From contig BDSL01000002.1 of assembly GCA_003116995.1 (NCBI GenBank), positions 2,564,001 to 2,628,000 of the forward strand: 64,000 bases of DNA, read 5' to 3'. The position numbers were made by a program, and so were the translations under genes. The notes beneath the pieces are model-generated. The model had not been told where the DNA came from and ran no database searches. It saw only the letters and a program-made list of their open reading frames with translations. Each line of letters begins with the position of its first letter. Position 1 is the first letter of the stretch. The stretch is from Yamagishiella unicocca (Eukaryota > Chlorophyta > Chlorophyceae > Chlamydomonadales > Volvocaceae). This document shows, in pieces, positions 12,450 through 21,189 of this stretch.

Positions 12450-13640
12450 TCGCGAGTGACGACTGCAGGTAGGCATCTACCGCATCCGAACGCCAGCGCC
12501 CGTGTAACTTTATCAACTCCGTTACAACAACAACTCCCGACTTGCCCCAGCTTCCGCCGCCGGAATGGCTCCCCCACGCCTCAAGCTGTGAGACGAGAAC
12601 AGCTGCAAGCGCTCCACACAGCCCGGATAACGGGACCCCACCTCACGCAGCAACGACCGGAGCCTGGCGGTGAACGCACCCTTGCTAGGCACATTGCCCC
12701 AGTGCCCGCCTCCGAAAAGAGGCGCCTCGCTGCCGGCTCCTTGCGCCAACCGAAAACGGAGGTGGCGCCGCACAATGCGCCCAACACTCTTCCGGGAAGC
12801 ACACCGTCGCCCCTTGCCTCTGCTGGTCCGTCTTGCTACGAACCACCCGCACTGCGATCCCTCCCCCGTGGGACCGGACCGCGGTGTCCGCTCTCCCATA
12901 GCGCACCAACTCCCACAGTTCTCCTGCTAGCGCCCAAAACCGGTTCTGCGAAAAGTTTACGTGCGTCGCGCGGGGTCCTCGCTTCCTTTCGTCTCGCCGT
13001 AGCCGATATAGCTTAGCCGCCAAAGGTCATATTACGACCTTCGGCTTTCGTATCCCCAACCCAGTTCTCCAGCATGCATCTCTGCAAACATCTGTTTTAA
13101 ACGGTTTTTTCGGACATCCACGGGTTTCCCTCGAATCCCCCGTGAAGGTCGGAAACAGCGTCCACAGTCAAACCCCACAGCTCGCTCCGTCGCAGCATCC
13201 CAAGGAACCCCAGCACCAGCCAACACGCGTCTCGCGCACCCTCTACGGCACGGCTCTGCTGAGCAGCCGCTGTGGCCGCCAGCCAACCGAGCAGCAGCCG
13301 CAGCATCGCTACCGTAACGGGTGCCTTCATATCGCGTACCGTCCCGGCGCCGGAACCGGCTGCTCGTAAGGCCCGCTGCGACATCATCCGTACCCGGGGA
13401 TGGTTCCGTACTGTGGCCGCTGCCTGAACCCCCCGCGAACGCTGCCAGTCACACAAAGCGAAAGCGCGCCCTCAATCGTGGAGCGCGCATAACGCGTGGA
13501 TGCAAAGGCATAAACAACCACAAGGTAACCAGGTTGATATCCCGGTCCCGGGCCCACGGCAGAGCATCATTCTCCACCAACCCCAGCTGTTCCTCAAAGA
13601 AACGAACGTAACGGCGCCGATGCGACATGTAGGTCAGCGA
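12450..13640 (-). pseudogene. tyrosine recombinase (phage-integrase fold) of the DIRS-like element, frameshifted
   Basis: The N-terminal core-binding part is seen at 13500-13640 (LTYMSHRRRYVRFFEEQLGL). The catalytic part follows in pieces in different frames: GMLRRSELWGLTVDAV (first Arg) near 13190, VRVVRSKTDQQRQGATV near 12830, FSSHSLRRGGA (His-x2-Arg) near 12590, and LHGRWRSDAVDAYLQSS with the candidate nucleophile Tyr near 12480. Frame changes fall near 12710 and 12530. A roughly 116-bp repeat interrupts the gene at 13029-13144. The ORF cannot make an intact enzyme. Confidence 0.8.
13029..13144 (-). repeat. dispersed ~120-bp repeat inserted in the recombinase, with a 6-bp direct duplication
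   Basis: The insert is flanked by AAGGTC at 13023-13028 and 13145-13150. It shares two blocks with the PAN2 intron copies: TTCTCCAGCATGCATCTC, and the segment at 13103-13135 running from AAACGG to CCCTCGAA. It interrupts the recombinase frame just after its first catalytic block. The flanking hexamer suggests a target-site duplication. Confidence 0.6.
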
Positions 13641-14610
13641 GGAGCTGTCGGCCACCGCCGCCGAGGCCGCCAGAGCCACCAGTTCCCATGCCAATTGCAG
13701 CGCCGCAGTGCCCGCCCGGCCAGCGGTGCCAGGCCAGCGGTGGGGAGAATGCAGGGTACGCAACTGAACCAACCGCCAGCGTAAGCGGCCGCCACCAGCC
13801 CGAGACAGGCACGATGGAAAATCCCACCGCAGGACTCGCACCGTAGCGGCACCCGTTCCGTGGGCCGTCCGCAGACGCCACATCCCGCTGGCCCTTCCTG
13901 AACACCGGGCGATGCTCCCAGGAAACGACCATGCCATGTCCGCCCCAGCCAAAGCGGGAACCACGATGGTTGCGCGGGCTTCGTACGGTCGCAGCTGGTA
14001 CGCCTCCCAGATCTCTGCGAGCACCTCGCCCACCAGTTCCGGGGGGGGGGAAGGCCCATAGCACCTTGCCCGCCAGATCCGCGGCCCGGCCAATCACTGA
14101 ATTTGCGGGCGAGTAGAACTGCTGGCAGCCTGGCTGCACGATCACACCCTCGTCATCGCAGCGACAGTCCACCGTCGGTCGATAATTCGCGGCCGCACAC
14201 AACGACAGGAAAAACCCCGGCCTCAGCCGCAGCTGCTGCCGCCGTGCCACCTTCAGGTGCCGGCTCAGGCGAACCGCCCGCACGTTGCCGATCCCCGCAA
14301 TGTGCTCCGCGCGCCGCTCAAAACCGTAACGTATCGCCAGCAGGAGGGCAATCTTGCAGCTCCGCGTCTTCCCATGCCGCACCAACGCCCCCCCCGCTCG
14401 CGTCTGTGAAGATGACTGTCCCATCCGGGACAGACGAATTCCCCCCCAAACAAGGTCCAGCTGACTGGTCGCTGTGTGTTTCACGCCGTCCCATATGCTG
14501 GTGGCGTGGGAGAGTATATCGGACCAGGCAGCTAAATCATGCACGGCGTCGGGCGACAGGAGGACCGTAGGTAAGTTGGTTACGCCGATGTTGTCGTACA
14601 GTCCCTGCAT
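13640..14610 (-). pseudogene. RNase H-end, linker and PHD finger of the DIRS-like element
   Basis: A 338-codon frame runs from 14610 and begins LSPDAVHDLAAWSDIL, typical of the RNase H entry in DIRS elements. A second frame at 13745-13885 encodes a PHD finger with C-x2-C, C-x2-C, H-x2-C and C-x2-C spacing (CGVCGRPTERVPLRCESC, then HRAC and CVPC). The frame changes near a run of ten G/C bases at 14040-14050, a likely slippage site. PHD fingers read histone tails in host proteins; targeting of insertion is an inference. Confidence 0.65.
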
Positions 14611-14707
14611 AAAGCCAGCCCCCCAGCGGCATGCTCTGGCGATGAAGGCGAGTTTCCCAACCGTAGCCTAATTTCCGCTCTTGCACATCGGCAGCAGTAG
14701 GTGTCTC

Positions 14708-17700
14708 ATGTCTCGACGCGGGACTTCGGAGCCCGATCCTGGGGCTGCCGGGGCAGCCGCGGGAGTGCCTTACCTCGCGGCTGCCGCCCGCTACTCCGGC
14801 AACCTGGCCGCTGGAGCCCTGGCCGCTGGCGTGCAACAGCTGCAACCATGGCTCCGCGGCAGCCGCCTGCGGGGCGGGCCAGCCCGCCGAGTCCGCTCCG
14901 GCGACTCCCCACCACCGGCGGAGCAGCGGACGCCCCTGAATGCCATCACCGCAGCGGCAGCCGGGAGCATACCTGCGTCCGACGGAAGGCGTGCGGCCGC
15001 CGCTGCTCGGTCAGCCCGGCCGAGTCATCGCCATCGTCCCCCGCCCAGGTCCCCCTCGGACTCGAGCGCCGACGAGAGCTACCATGCCCAATCCGGGCAA
15101 GACGACAGTGACGATGAGGGCACGGAATGGGAATCGGAGGTCGCCCAGTCGGAGCTGGCTCGTCTCTCTGCTCCCGGGTCCGGCCCCTTGCCGCCACGCC
15201 GCCAACGGACGCGCGAGAGGTGGAGGGTCCACACTGGGCTCGAGGCTTTGTTGGAGCAGCAGGCGCAGGTCGCGCGTGAGGCGCCCCGGCATCGCTCCCG
15301 TCGTGCCTTGCCCCACCGTCGGGCTGACTGCCCACCTGGGCCCGACCGCAGCCAGACGGCGCCCCCGAGCGACATGCAGGAGGCCGTGAAGGAGACCGTG
15401 CGGGCCACGCTCAGGGAGATGTTGCAGGGGGAGCTGCGAGGTCTGCTCAATCTGGGCGGCGCCGCCGTGGCGCCAGGTGCCCCACAAGTGTCCACGGTGT
15501 CCCCACTGCTGATGGGCGCTGCTGCGCCGGCGGTACAAGCGTCTGCACTGCCAACGGGGTCCACGCCTGGGCTCTCCATCGCTGCCCTGCCCTCCTGCGG
15601 GCTGCCCATGGGTGTCATGATGACGGCTCCCGGCGGCAAGGACCCGAAGGCGCTCGACGCGAAATGGGACGGAGGCGTTGAAGGGCGAATGACTTTTCAG
15701 GGCGAGGTCGTGCGCTGGCTCACGGAGCAAAGCCGGCACTTCGACGTGAACCATCCGGCGGCCACATCGCCACTGCGACTCCTGCAGCTGTTGGTCACTA
15801 GTTCGGCAGTGCACGGCTCCCAACTGGAGCACTGGATCATGGGGCCGGGTGGCCAGCCTGGACGTGGCGCCGTGACCCACACCTGCACGCGCCACCAGGC
15901 CGCTTACCTTGAGGCAGGCGGGAAGCCGGAGGAGTACCGCGGTCAAGGGGTGGGCGAAGTCAAGCACATCGTCCTGTTCTGGCTGGATGAAGCGATTGCG
16001 GCGATGCGCCACTCTGACAAGCCGATGCAGGCGGCCCTGGCTCAGTTCCGGCTAGGGCGTGGCGAGTCGGGCCAGGCAGCGTATAACAGGCTGAGGATGC
16101 TGGTGGCACACTGTGATGCGGAGCTCACCACGCGGGCCCTGCAGGGACAGACCTTTCTGAATGGTGTACCGTACAGCGAGTTCCCGCGCCTACGCGCCGC
16201 CCTGGACACCGCGTACAACGCAGCCGCAGCGGCCTTCAGGCTCACGGCAGCACCGGGCCGCAAGTATCACCCGACTGCTGAGAACGTGCGGGACTGGATT
16301 GAGGACGCCCAGCAGCACCTTGGCCTCGATGCGGACACACCACCCGCTGACATCGGCACCAGGGCCGTGGGTGAGTCAGAGGTGCACGCGCCGCGAGTGC
16401 TTGCGGGGCCCACACTCGGGCCACAGGAAGCGCTGCTGGCCAAGCTGGGCATGACGGCTGGCCGTGCAGTGGTGCGGCCTAAGCCGCCGGGAGCGCGGCA
16501 GTGGTGCCCCACGCACCAGACACAAAATCACCGCGAGGACGATTGCTTTGCCTTCCGCAAGGCGCTGAAGGAGGGCGAGCAGGTGGCAGCACGGCTCATC
16601 CACTCCGGAGACGCGGCTCGCGCTTGGAAGCCGCGCGACAGCGACGACGACAGGCCTTTGGGGGAGCGGGCGACCGATGGACAAGGGCATCCGCATGTCC
16701 ACGTCGGTGTCAGCGTGCCCACGTACGGGCGAGAGTTTGGGGTCGCCCATGTCTTCACCACCACAGCGGCCGCGATGGGTGGTGTCATGCAAGACCAGCT
16801 GCCGCTGTCGTTCCTGCCGGCATCGCGACCGAGTGCGGGGAGGGATCCGACGGCGCCCGTACCCAAGCTCCCTCCCACGGGTGCTCCTCCACCGCCGGCG
16901 GCAGTCAAGCCGGCCATCGCCACCGGCCGACCGCGGCGTCAGCACCCGCACCCGGTCAGCGATGCCGTGCTGGCAGACCTGGCAGTGGCACTTGAAAAGC
17001 TTGGCATGTGTGTTCGTCGCGTGGAGGACTTGCTGCACCTGACTTCGGTTGAAGGTGCCGCGGTAATGGCGCAGCAGCTCAAGGCCAAACGCCGGCAGGG
17101 CAATCTGCTGGTGCTGCGGCAGGAGTCGCTGGCTACAGGTGTGTCTCACCGTGGCATGATGGCGGCACACACGCTGCCCGACTCTGCGAGCCAGGTGACT
17201 GTGCTCACCGATGGTCAAGCCAGGCAGTGGGCGTTGCGGGCGGAGTACGGCACCGGCATCATGGTGCAGACCCTAAGCGGTACGACACAGGAGCTCGCCC
17301 GAGTGGCTGGTGGGCTGGCACTCACCGTCGCGGCTGGCACTCCACAAGCACATACGGTGACGGTCGAGTGCTTCATCGTCCCGGGGCCTCAAGCATTCGA
17401 CCTCCTGCTGGGTACGCTGTGGCTGGAGGATGTCTATCGTGTCGTGCTGGACTTCGGTCGCCGGGTATTGGGGTGCCGTCTGCCGGGGCGGGGCCTCGAC
17501 CAGTCAACAATAGAGCTGCCACTGGTTCCCCTGCCAGATGCGGGCTCAGGCGCCCCTGCCGCTGCCACTGTGGTCGCTGCGTCACAGTCATCAACGCCAC
17601 TGCGGCCACCACAAGCACTGCCGCCGCCGCCGTCGCCGCACGCACTGCCGCCGCCATCGTCGCCGCCACCATCGCCGCCGCCACCGCCGCTGCCACTGAC

Positions 17701-18862
17701 GCCGCCGCTGCAAGCGCCACTGCCGCCGCCACCGCCACCGTCGCTGGCGCAGCCGTTGACGCAGCCGCCGCAGCTGCCATTGCCGCCATCGCCATTGCCG
17801 CCGCTGCCGCCACCGCTGCCACCACCGCTGCCACACGCACTGCCGCCGCCATCGTCGCCGCCACCATCACCGCCGCCACCGCCACCGCCGCCGCCACTGA
17901 CACCGCCGCTGCAAGCGCCACTGCCGCCGCCACCGCCACCGTCGCTGACGCAGCCGTTGACGCAGCCGCCGCAGCTGCAGCCACCACCGCCACTGCCGCC
18001 GCCATCTCCGCCGCCGCCACAAGAGCCGCTGTCGCCGCCGCGAGCGCCGCCACCACCGCCACCGCTGCTGTTGTTACAGCCAACGCCAGCACCGCAAGCG
18101 CAGCCGCCGTTGCCGCTGACACCACCGGTACCGCCGTCGCTGCCATTGCCGCCATCGCCATTGCCGCCGCTGCCGCCACCGCTGCCACCACCGCTGCCAC
18201 CACCGCCGCCACCACAACCGCCGCCGCTGCAGCCGCCGGACAATCCTCTGCCGCCAGCGCCCGACCTGTCGCTCATGCAAGACACCAGCAATGATGATGG
18301 CAGTGGTGATGCTGGCAGCAACGACGACGAGTCCGCGAACAGCACGGACTCGGGGGGGGAGGCCAATATTCACTTAAAAGAGCTGAGAAGCCTTGCGAGG
18401 CTGGCCAACTACTACCGGCTCTACAGCCAAGTGGCCCGAGAGCCTTTTCGGCAGTTGAGGCGTTTGATGGAAGGGGAGCAGCTGCTGCCCTGCTTCATGG
18501 AGATGGACCCAATCGTGGATACGCGCCTGTTGCTGCCGGCACGGGACCTACAGTGTGCTCGTTTGAAGGGCATGTTCCTCTGTGACGGGTGTGACACAGG
18601 CTGGCACTGGACGTGCTTGGAGCTGCTGAAGAAGCCGGAGGGGGAGCGGCTCTGCCCGCGCTGCCGGGAGCTGGGTCTGGGGGGGCCGCAGGGCCCTGTG
18701 CCAGAGCGTGGGGCTGAGGGCAAGCTGCTGTTCCCGCGGGCAGCCACCCGGCTGCTCTGCGACGGGTGCAACACAGGCTGGCACGGGACGTGCTTGGAGC
18801 TGCCGAAGAAGCCGGAGGGGAAATGGTCTGGGGGGGCCGCAGGGCCCTGTGCCGGAGCGTGA
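14708..18862 (+). CDS. retroelement Gag-aspartic protease polyprotein with proline tract and PHD-like repeats
   Basis: This is a single open frame of 1,384 codons from the ATG at 14708; the frame itself is open upstream to 14681. Residues about 328-530 look like a Gag capsid core (FQGEVVRWLTEQSRHFDV, QAALAQFRLGRGESGQAAYN). A Cys/His cluster (WCPTHQTQNHREDDC) sits near 600. A retropepsin-like region follows: LPDSASQVTVLT near 822 as the active-site loop and FDLLLGTLWLEDVYRVVLDF near 900. About 210 residues of near-pure proline with Leu/Gln breaks span 17600-18240. An acidic stretch follows, then FLCDGCDTGWHWTCLELLKK with CPRC, and a second partial copy LLCDGCNTGWHGTCLEL. Such PHD-like motifs are frequent in volvocine retroelements. 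The length of the intact frame suggests the insertion is not very old. Confidence 0.75.
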   Translation: MSRRGTSEPDPGAAGAAAGVPYLAAAARYSGNLAAGALAAGVQQLQPWLRGSRLRGGPARRVRSGDSPPPAEQRTPLNAITAAAAGSIPASDGRRAAAAARSARPSHRHRPPPRSPSDSSADESYHAQSGQDDSDDEGTEWESEVAQSELARLSAPGSGPLPPRRQRTRERWRVHTGLEALLEQQAQVAREAPRHRSRRALPHRRADCPPGPDRSQTAPPSDMQEAVKETVRATLREMLQGELRGLLNLGGAAVAPGAPQVSTVSPLLMGAAAPAVQASALPTGSTPGLSIAALPSCGLPMGVMMTAPGGKDPKALDAKWDGGVEGRMTFQGEVVRWLTEQSRHFDVNHPAATSPLRLLQLLVTSSAVHGSQLEHWIMGPGGQPGRGAVTHTCTRHQAAYLEAGGKPEEYRGQGVGEVKHIVLFWLDEAIAAMRHSDKPMQAALAQFRLGRGESGQAAYNRLRMLVAHCDAELTTRALQGQTFLNGVPYSEFPRLRAALDTAYNAAAAAFRLTAAPGRKYHPTAENVRDWIEDAQQHLGLDADTPPADIGTRAVGESEVHAPRVLAGPTLGPQEALLAKLGMTAGRAVVRPKPPGARQWCPTHQTQNHREDDCFAFRKALKEGEQVAARLIHSGDAARAWKPRDSDDDRPLGERATDGQGHPHVHVGVSVPTYGREFGVAHVFTTTAAAMGGVMQDQLPLSFLPASRPSAGRDPTAPVPKLPPTGAPPPPAAVKPAIATGRPRRQHPHPVSDAVLADLAVALEKLGMCVRRVEDLLHLTSVEGAAVMAQQLKAKRRQGNLLVLRQESLATGVSHRGMMAAHTLPDSASQVTVLTDGQARQWALRAEYGTGIMVQTLSGTTQELARVAGGLALTVAAGTPQAHTVTVECFIVPGPQAFDLLLGTLWLEDVYRVVLDFGRRVLGCRLPGRGLDQSTIELPLVPLPDAGSGAPAAATVVAASQSSTPLRPPQALPPPPSPHALPPPSSPPPSPPPPPLPLTPPLQAPLPPPPPPSLAQPLTQPPQLPLPPSPLPPLPPPLPPPLPHALPPPSSPPPSPPPPPPPPPLTPPLQAPLPPPPPPSLTQPLTQPPQLQPPPPLPPPSPPPPQEPLSPPRAPPPPPPLLLLQPTPAPQAQPPLPLTPPVPPSLPLPPSPLPPLPPPLPPPLPPPPPPQPPPLQPPDNPLPPAPDLSLMQDTSNDDGSGDAGSNDDESANSTDSGGEANIHLKELRSLARLANYYRLYSQVAREPFRQLRRLMEGEQLLPCFMEMDPIVDTRLLLPARDLQCARLKGMFLCDGCDTGWHWTCLELLKKPEGERLCPRCRELGLGGPQGPVPERGAEGKLLFPRAATRLLCDGCNTGWHGTCLELPKKPEGKWSGGAAGPCAGA

Positions 18863-19115
18863 GGCTGCGGGCAAGCTGCTGTTCCCGCGGGCAGCCACCC
18901 GGCAGCGGGATGAGGAAGCGGCGGCGTTGGATGGGCGCAAGGTGCAGCGCTTGGAGCAGGGAGAGGGCAGGGGCAAGGGCAAGAAGGTTCGGCGGAGGGA
19001 AGGGGTGTTGGAGTATCAGGGGGCCTTGGCACGGCCACGGTACTTCGTGATGCGTTGGTCTGGAGGTGAATCGGGGGAGGTAACCCTGTCGAGGGCACGT
19101 CGCATGCTTGTGTGA
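18863..19115 (+). pseudogene. C-terminal chromo-like tail of a retroelement polyprotein, out of frame with Gag
   Basis: The plus frame ending at 19115 continues the duplicated block (GPVPEREAAGKLLFPRAATR) into RREGVLEYQGALARPRYFVM and ends LSRARRMLV. The pattern of an aromatic pair followed by a short acidic loop is like the chromo-type tails of gypsy-like integrases. It is one frame off from the ORF that ends at 18862. Confidence 0.45.
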
Positions 19116-19710
19116 AGTGGGCATATGCGGGTTTGCTCAGGTGTTGGGCTAGAGGGCTGGCGAGCGTCTAGCATGGCGAGGGATGCGGTGGGGTTGGAGG
19201 TGTATAGCTAGGGGCTGCTGGCGGGAGTCAGCGTTGTTGGTGCTGTGACCTGTGCCGGACACTGTGAGGCTGGAAACGGCTCGGGGTGGTCCCGATGTGG
19301 TGGGCGATGAGGCAACTAGGGAGATGAGGCGCTTCTGCCGCCTCGGCCTGGCTCTGTTGGACTGTAATCGGGCATGCCTGAGTTGTGTTTGGGCCCTGGA
19401 CTTTCTCGTGTGCGCGTAGGTCATTGTGCTAACAACCGCGTGCGTTCGTGTACCTCCCGCCCTTGGTTGTGGGGGGGAGTTGTGACCTAGGTGGCAGCCA
19501 TAGAGCAAACCAGTGTTGGGGCCTGACAAGGGAGCTACACAGGCGCAACCGCCGCTTTGCTTCATATGCGCATGTCAAGAGATAATCCGCGAGATAATCC
19601 GCGGCGGGATGGTTGTCTGTGCTGCGTGGGGCTGCAGCGGAATGGTTGTGTACATGTGCCGTACAGGGCCAACCACCCGCCCTTCTGGTGCCTTACATTT
19701 TGGTGTTTCC
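19116..19710. other. no gene recognised, between retroelement tail and minisatellite
   Basis: The sequence is GT-rich on the plus strand with no convincing frame. It could be retroelement 3' non-coding DNA. The tandem GAGATAATCCGC near 19580 is the only small repeat noted. Confidence 0.4.
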
Positions 19711-20160
19711 GTCACCCGGAAGGAACGGAATGACCGGAATGCCGTTCCGACTCCCCCCCTTGGGCCCACCGTCACCCGGAAGGAACGGAATGACCGGAAT
19801 GCCGTTCCGGCCCCCCCCCCTTGGGCCCACCGCCACCCGGAAGGAATGGAATGACCGGAATGCCGTTCCGACTCCCCCCCTCCTGGCCCACCGTCACCCG
19901 GAAGGAACGGATTGACCGGAATGCCGTTCCGGCCCCCCCCCCTTGGGCCCACCGCCACCCGGAAGGAATGGAATGACCGGAATGCCGTTCCGGACCCCCC
20001 CCCCCTTGGGCCCACCATCACCCGGAAGGAACGGAATGACCGGAATGCCATTCCGGCCCCCCCCCTTGGGCCCACCGTCACGCAGAAGGAACGGAATGAC
20101 CGGAATGACGTTCCCCCCCTTGGGCCCACCGTCACCCGGAAGCAATGGAATGACCGGTAT
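19711..20160. repeat. minisatellite, eight copies of a ~61-bp unit with an internal inverted repeat
   Basis: Units begin at about 19711, 19771, 19832, 19893, 19954, 20017, 20077 and 20131. Each reads CACCCGGAAGGAACGGAATG and so on to a run of C and TTGGGCCCACC. Within most units GGAACGG and CCGTTCC form a 7-bp inverted repeat around a 13-base loop. Most unit-length differences come from the C run and a shortened seventh unit. Confidence 0.9.
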
Positions 20161-21189
20161 ACTTGTACGCGGACCAGGAAGCACTACTTTACAGGACCGA
20201 CATCTGAGAATGTCCCCTCCAGGTCTTTATCATCTGCGTCAAAGCTAACGCCTCTTATGAAGACAGTGCGCAAGTCCTTCGCCGCCATCGCGGTATCGAC
20301 GCAGTAATAGCCGCCTACAGACTATGTCTGTAAATGCAATAACTATGAACCTAGGTGGATATTCGCCGGTTACGAAAAACACTTATAGGTTGATCAAGGC
20401 GACGGAGGCGCATACGTGGAATACGCGCACAGTAGGCAACGTTCCATAGCTAGCAGCTACCGCTATTGACACTCAAGCGAGGATGCAGTATGCATTACCT
20501 CGCCCATACTCGTCTCCTTCATACTCCTAGGTCCTAGCGTCGCCAGGGTACCTACCCTTAAGCGACATCGGCGTAAAAGAGGAAGTAAAGAGAGTGCTCT
20601 CATTTGATTCCATCTTTAATCTTGTGCCGGTGTCCATTGGCCTCCTTGCTTGAACGGACGCGTGCTGTATGAAAGTGCGGATGTAACATCGTAAACATCG
20701 TCTCCTTCGTACTTTCCGTCGAAAGTGGCCCCCGGTTCAGTATGCCATGAATAATTTCGTGAAAGAATGCGAGGTGTGAAGAGTGTCAAGTTGATCAATC
20801 GGGCACCAATGTTGGATGTGGCTGGCTACTTTGCACGCGAATCTCGTCCAGTACACTTGGCACGTACGTATACCGAATGAATCAGGCGTAGTGCTTAAAT
20901 ACTTGGATTTGATTGCCCTCAAGCCCGGGAAAATTAGGGCGAGAGTCTCCTTTCGGACTCAACGACGCTCAACGGCTCAGCAGCTTTTCCCTCGCTGTCG
21001 TGCGATGCTTCTTAAAAGGTTAATGCAAAATGCGAGCCTAATGAATTAAGATGTCCGACCGCGCCTTCGAGTAACGGCATCGACCGCGAAGGGCAGGGTC
21101 GCAGGGAGCTACGGTGGTTTCCGTATGGAGCGGATAGCGCTTATCGGAAATGCTAGTAGATGTCTATACAAACTTGCTGAAAACAACAA
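20161..21189. other. no gene recognised, AT-richer intergenic stretch
   Basis: Frames are short on both strands (for example 20616-20798 minus) with no recognisable motif. Base composition is less GC-rich than the genes. Confidence 0.4.

Larger units (their letters stand above)
12440..14665 (-). mobile_element. decayed DIRS-like (tyrosine-recombinase) retrotransposon, 3' half
   Basis: Read on the minus strand, the order is: end of the RT/RNase H region (GKLAFIARACRWGAGFMQGL near 14640, HIAGIGNVRAVRLSRHL near 14300), a linker with the retroelement NPP-to-VVP pattern (FPPPELVGEVLAEIW, ATIVVPALAG), a PHD finger, then a tyrosine recombinase. This is the DIRS/PAT/Kangaroo type of architecture known from volvocine algae. 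Several frame breaks and the missing RT mean it is inactive. It ends abruptly near 14665 against the plus-strand gag ORF. Terminal repeats were not located. Confidence 0.75.
14681..19115 (+). mobile_element. retrotransposon remnant: gag-protease ORF plus collapsed pol remnants
   Basis: Gag and protease are followed by a long proline tract. A short stretch after it resembles the RT connection region (LKELRSLARLANYYRLYSQ at 18373), then come two PHD-like half fingers and a chromo-like tail. The RT catalytic core, RNase H and integrase are absent, so an internal deletion is inferred. No flanking LTR pair was found by eye. The left edge abuts the DIRS-like element. Confidence 0.7.

Noticed and set aside
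17373..18366. Minus-strand Ala/Val- and Gly-rich ORFs and a plus-strand Ala-rich ORF over the proline tract
   Set aside because: They are alternate frames of the same low-complexity CCN repeats; only the Gag frame continues into recognisable domains.
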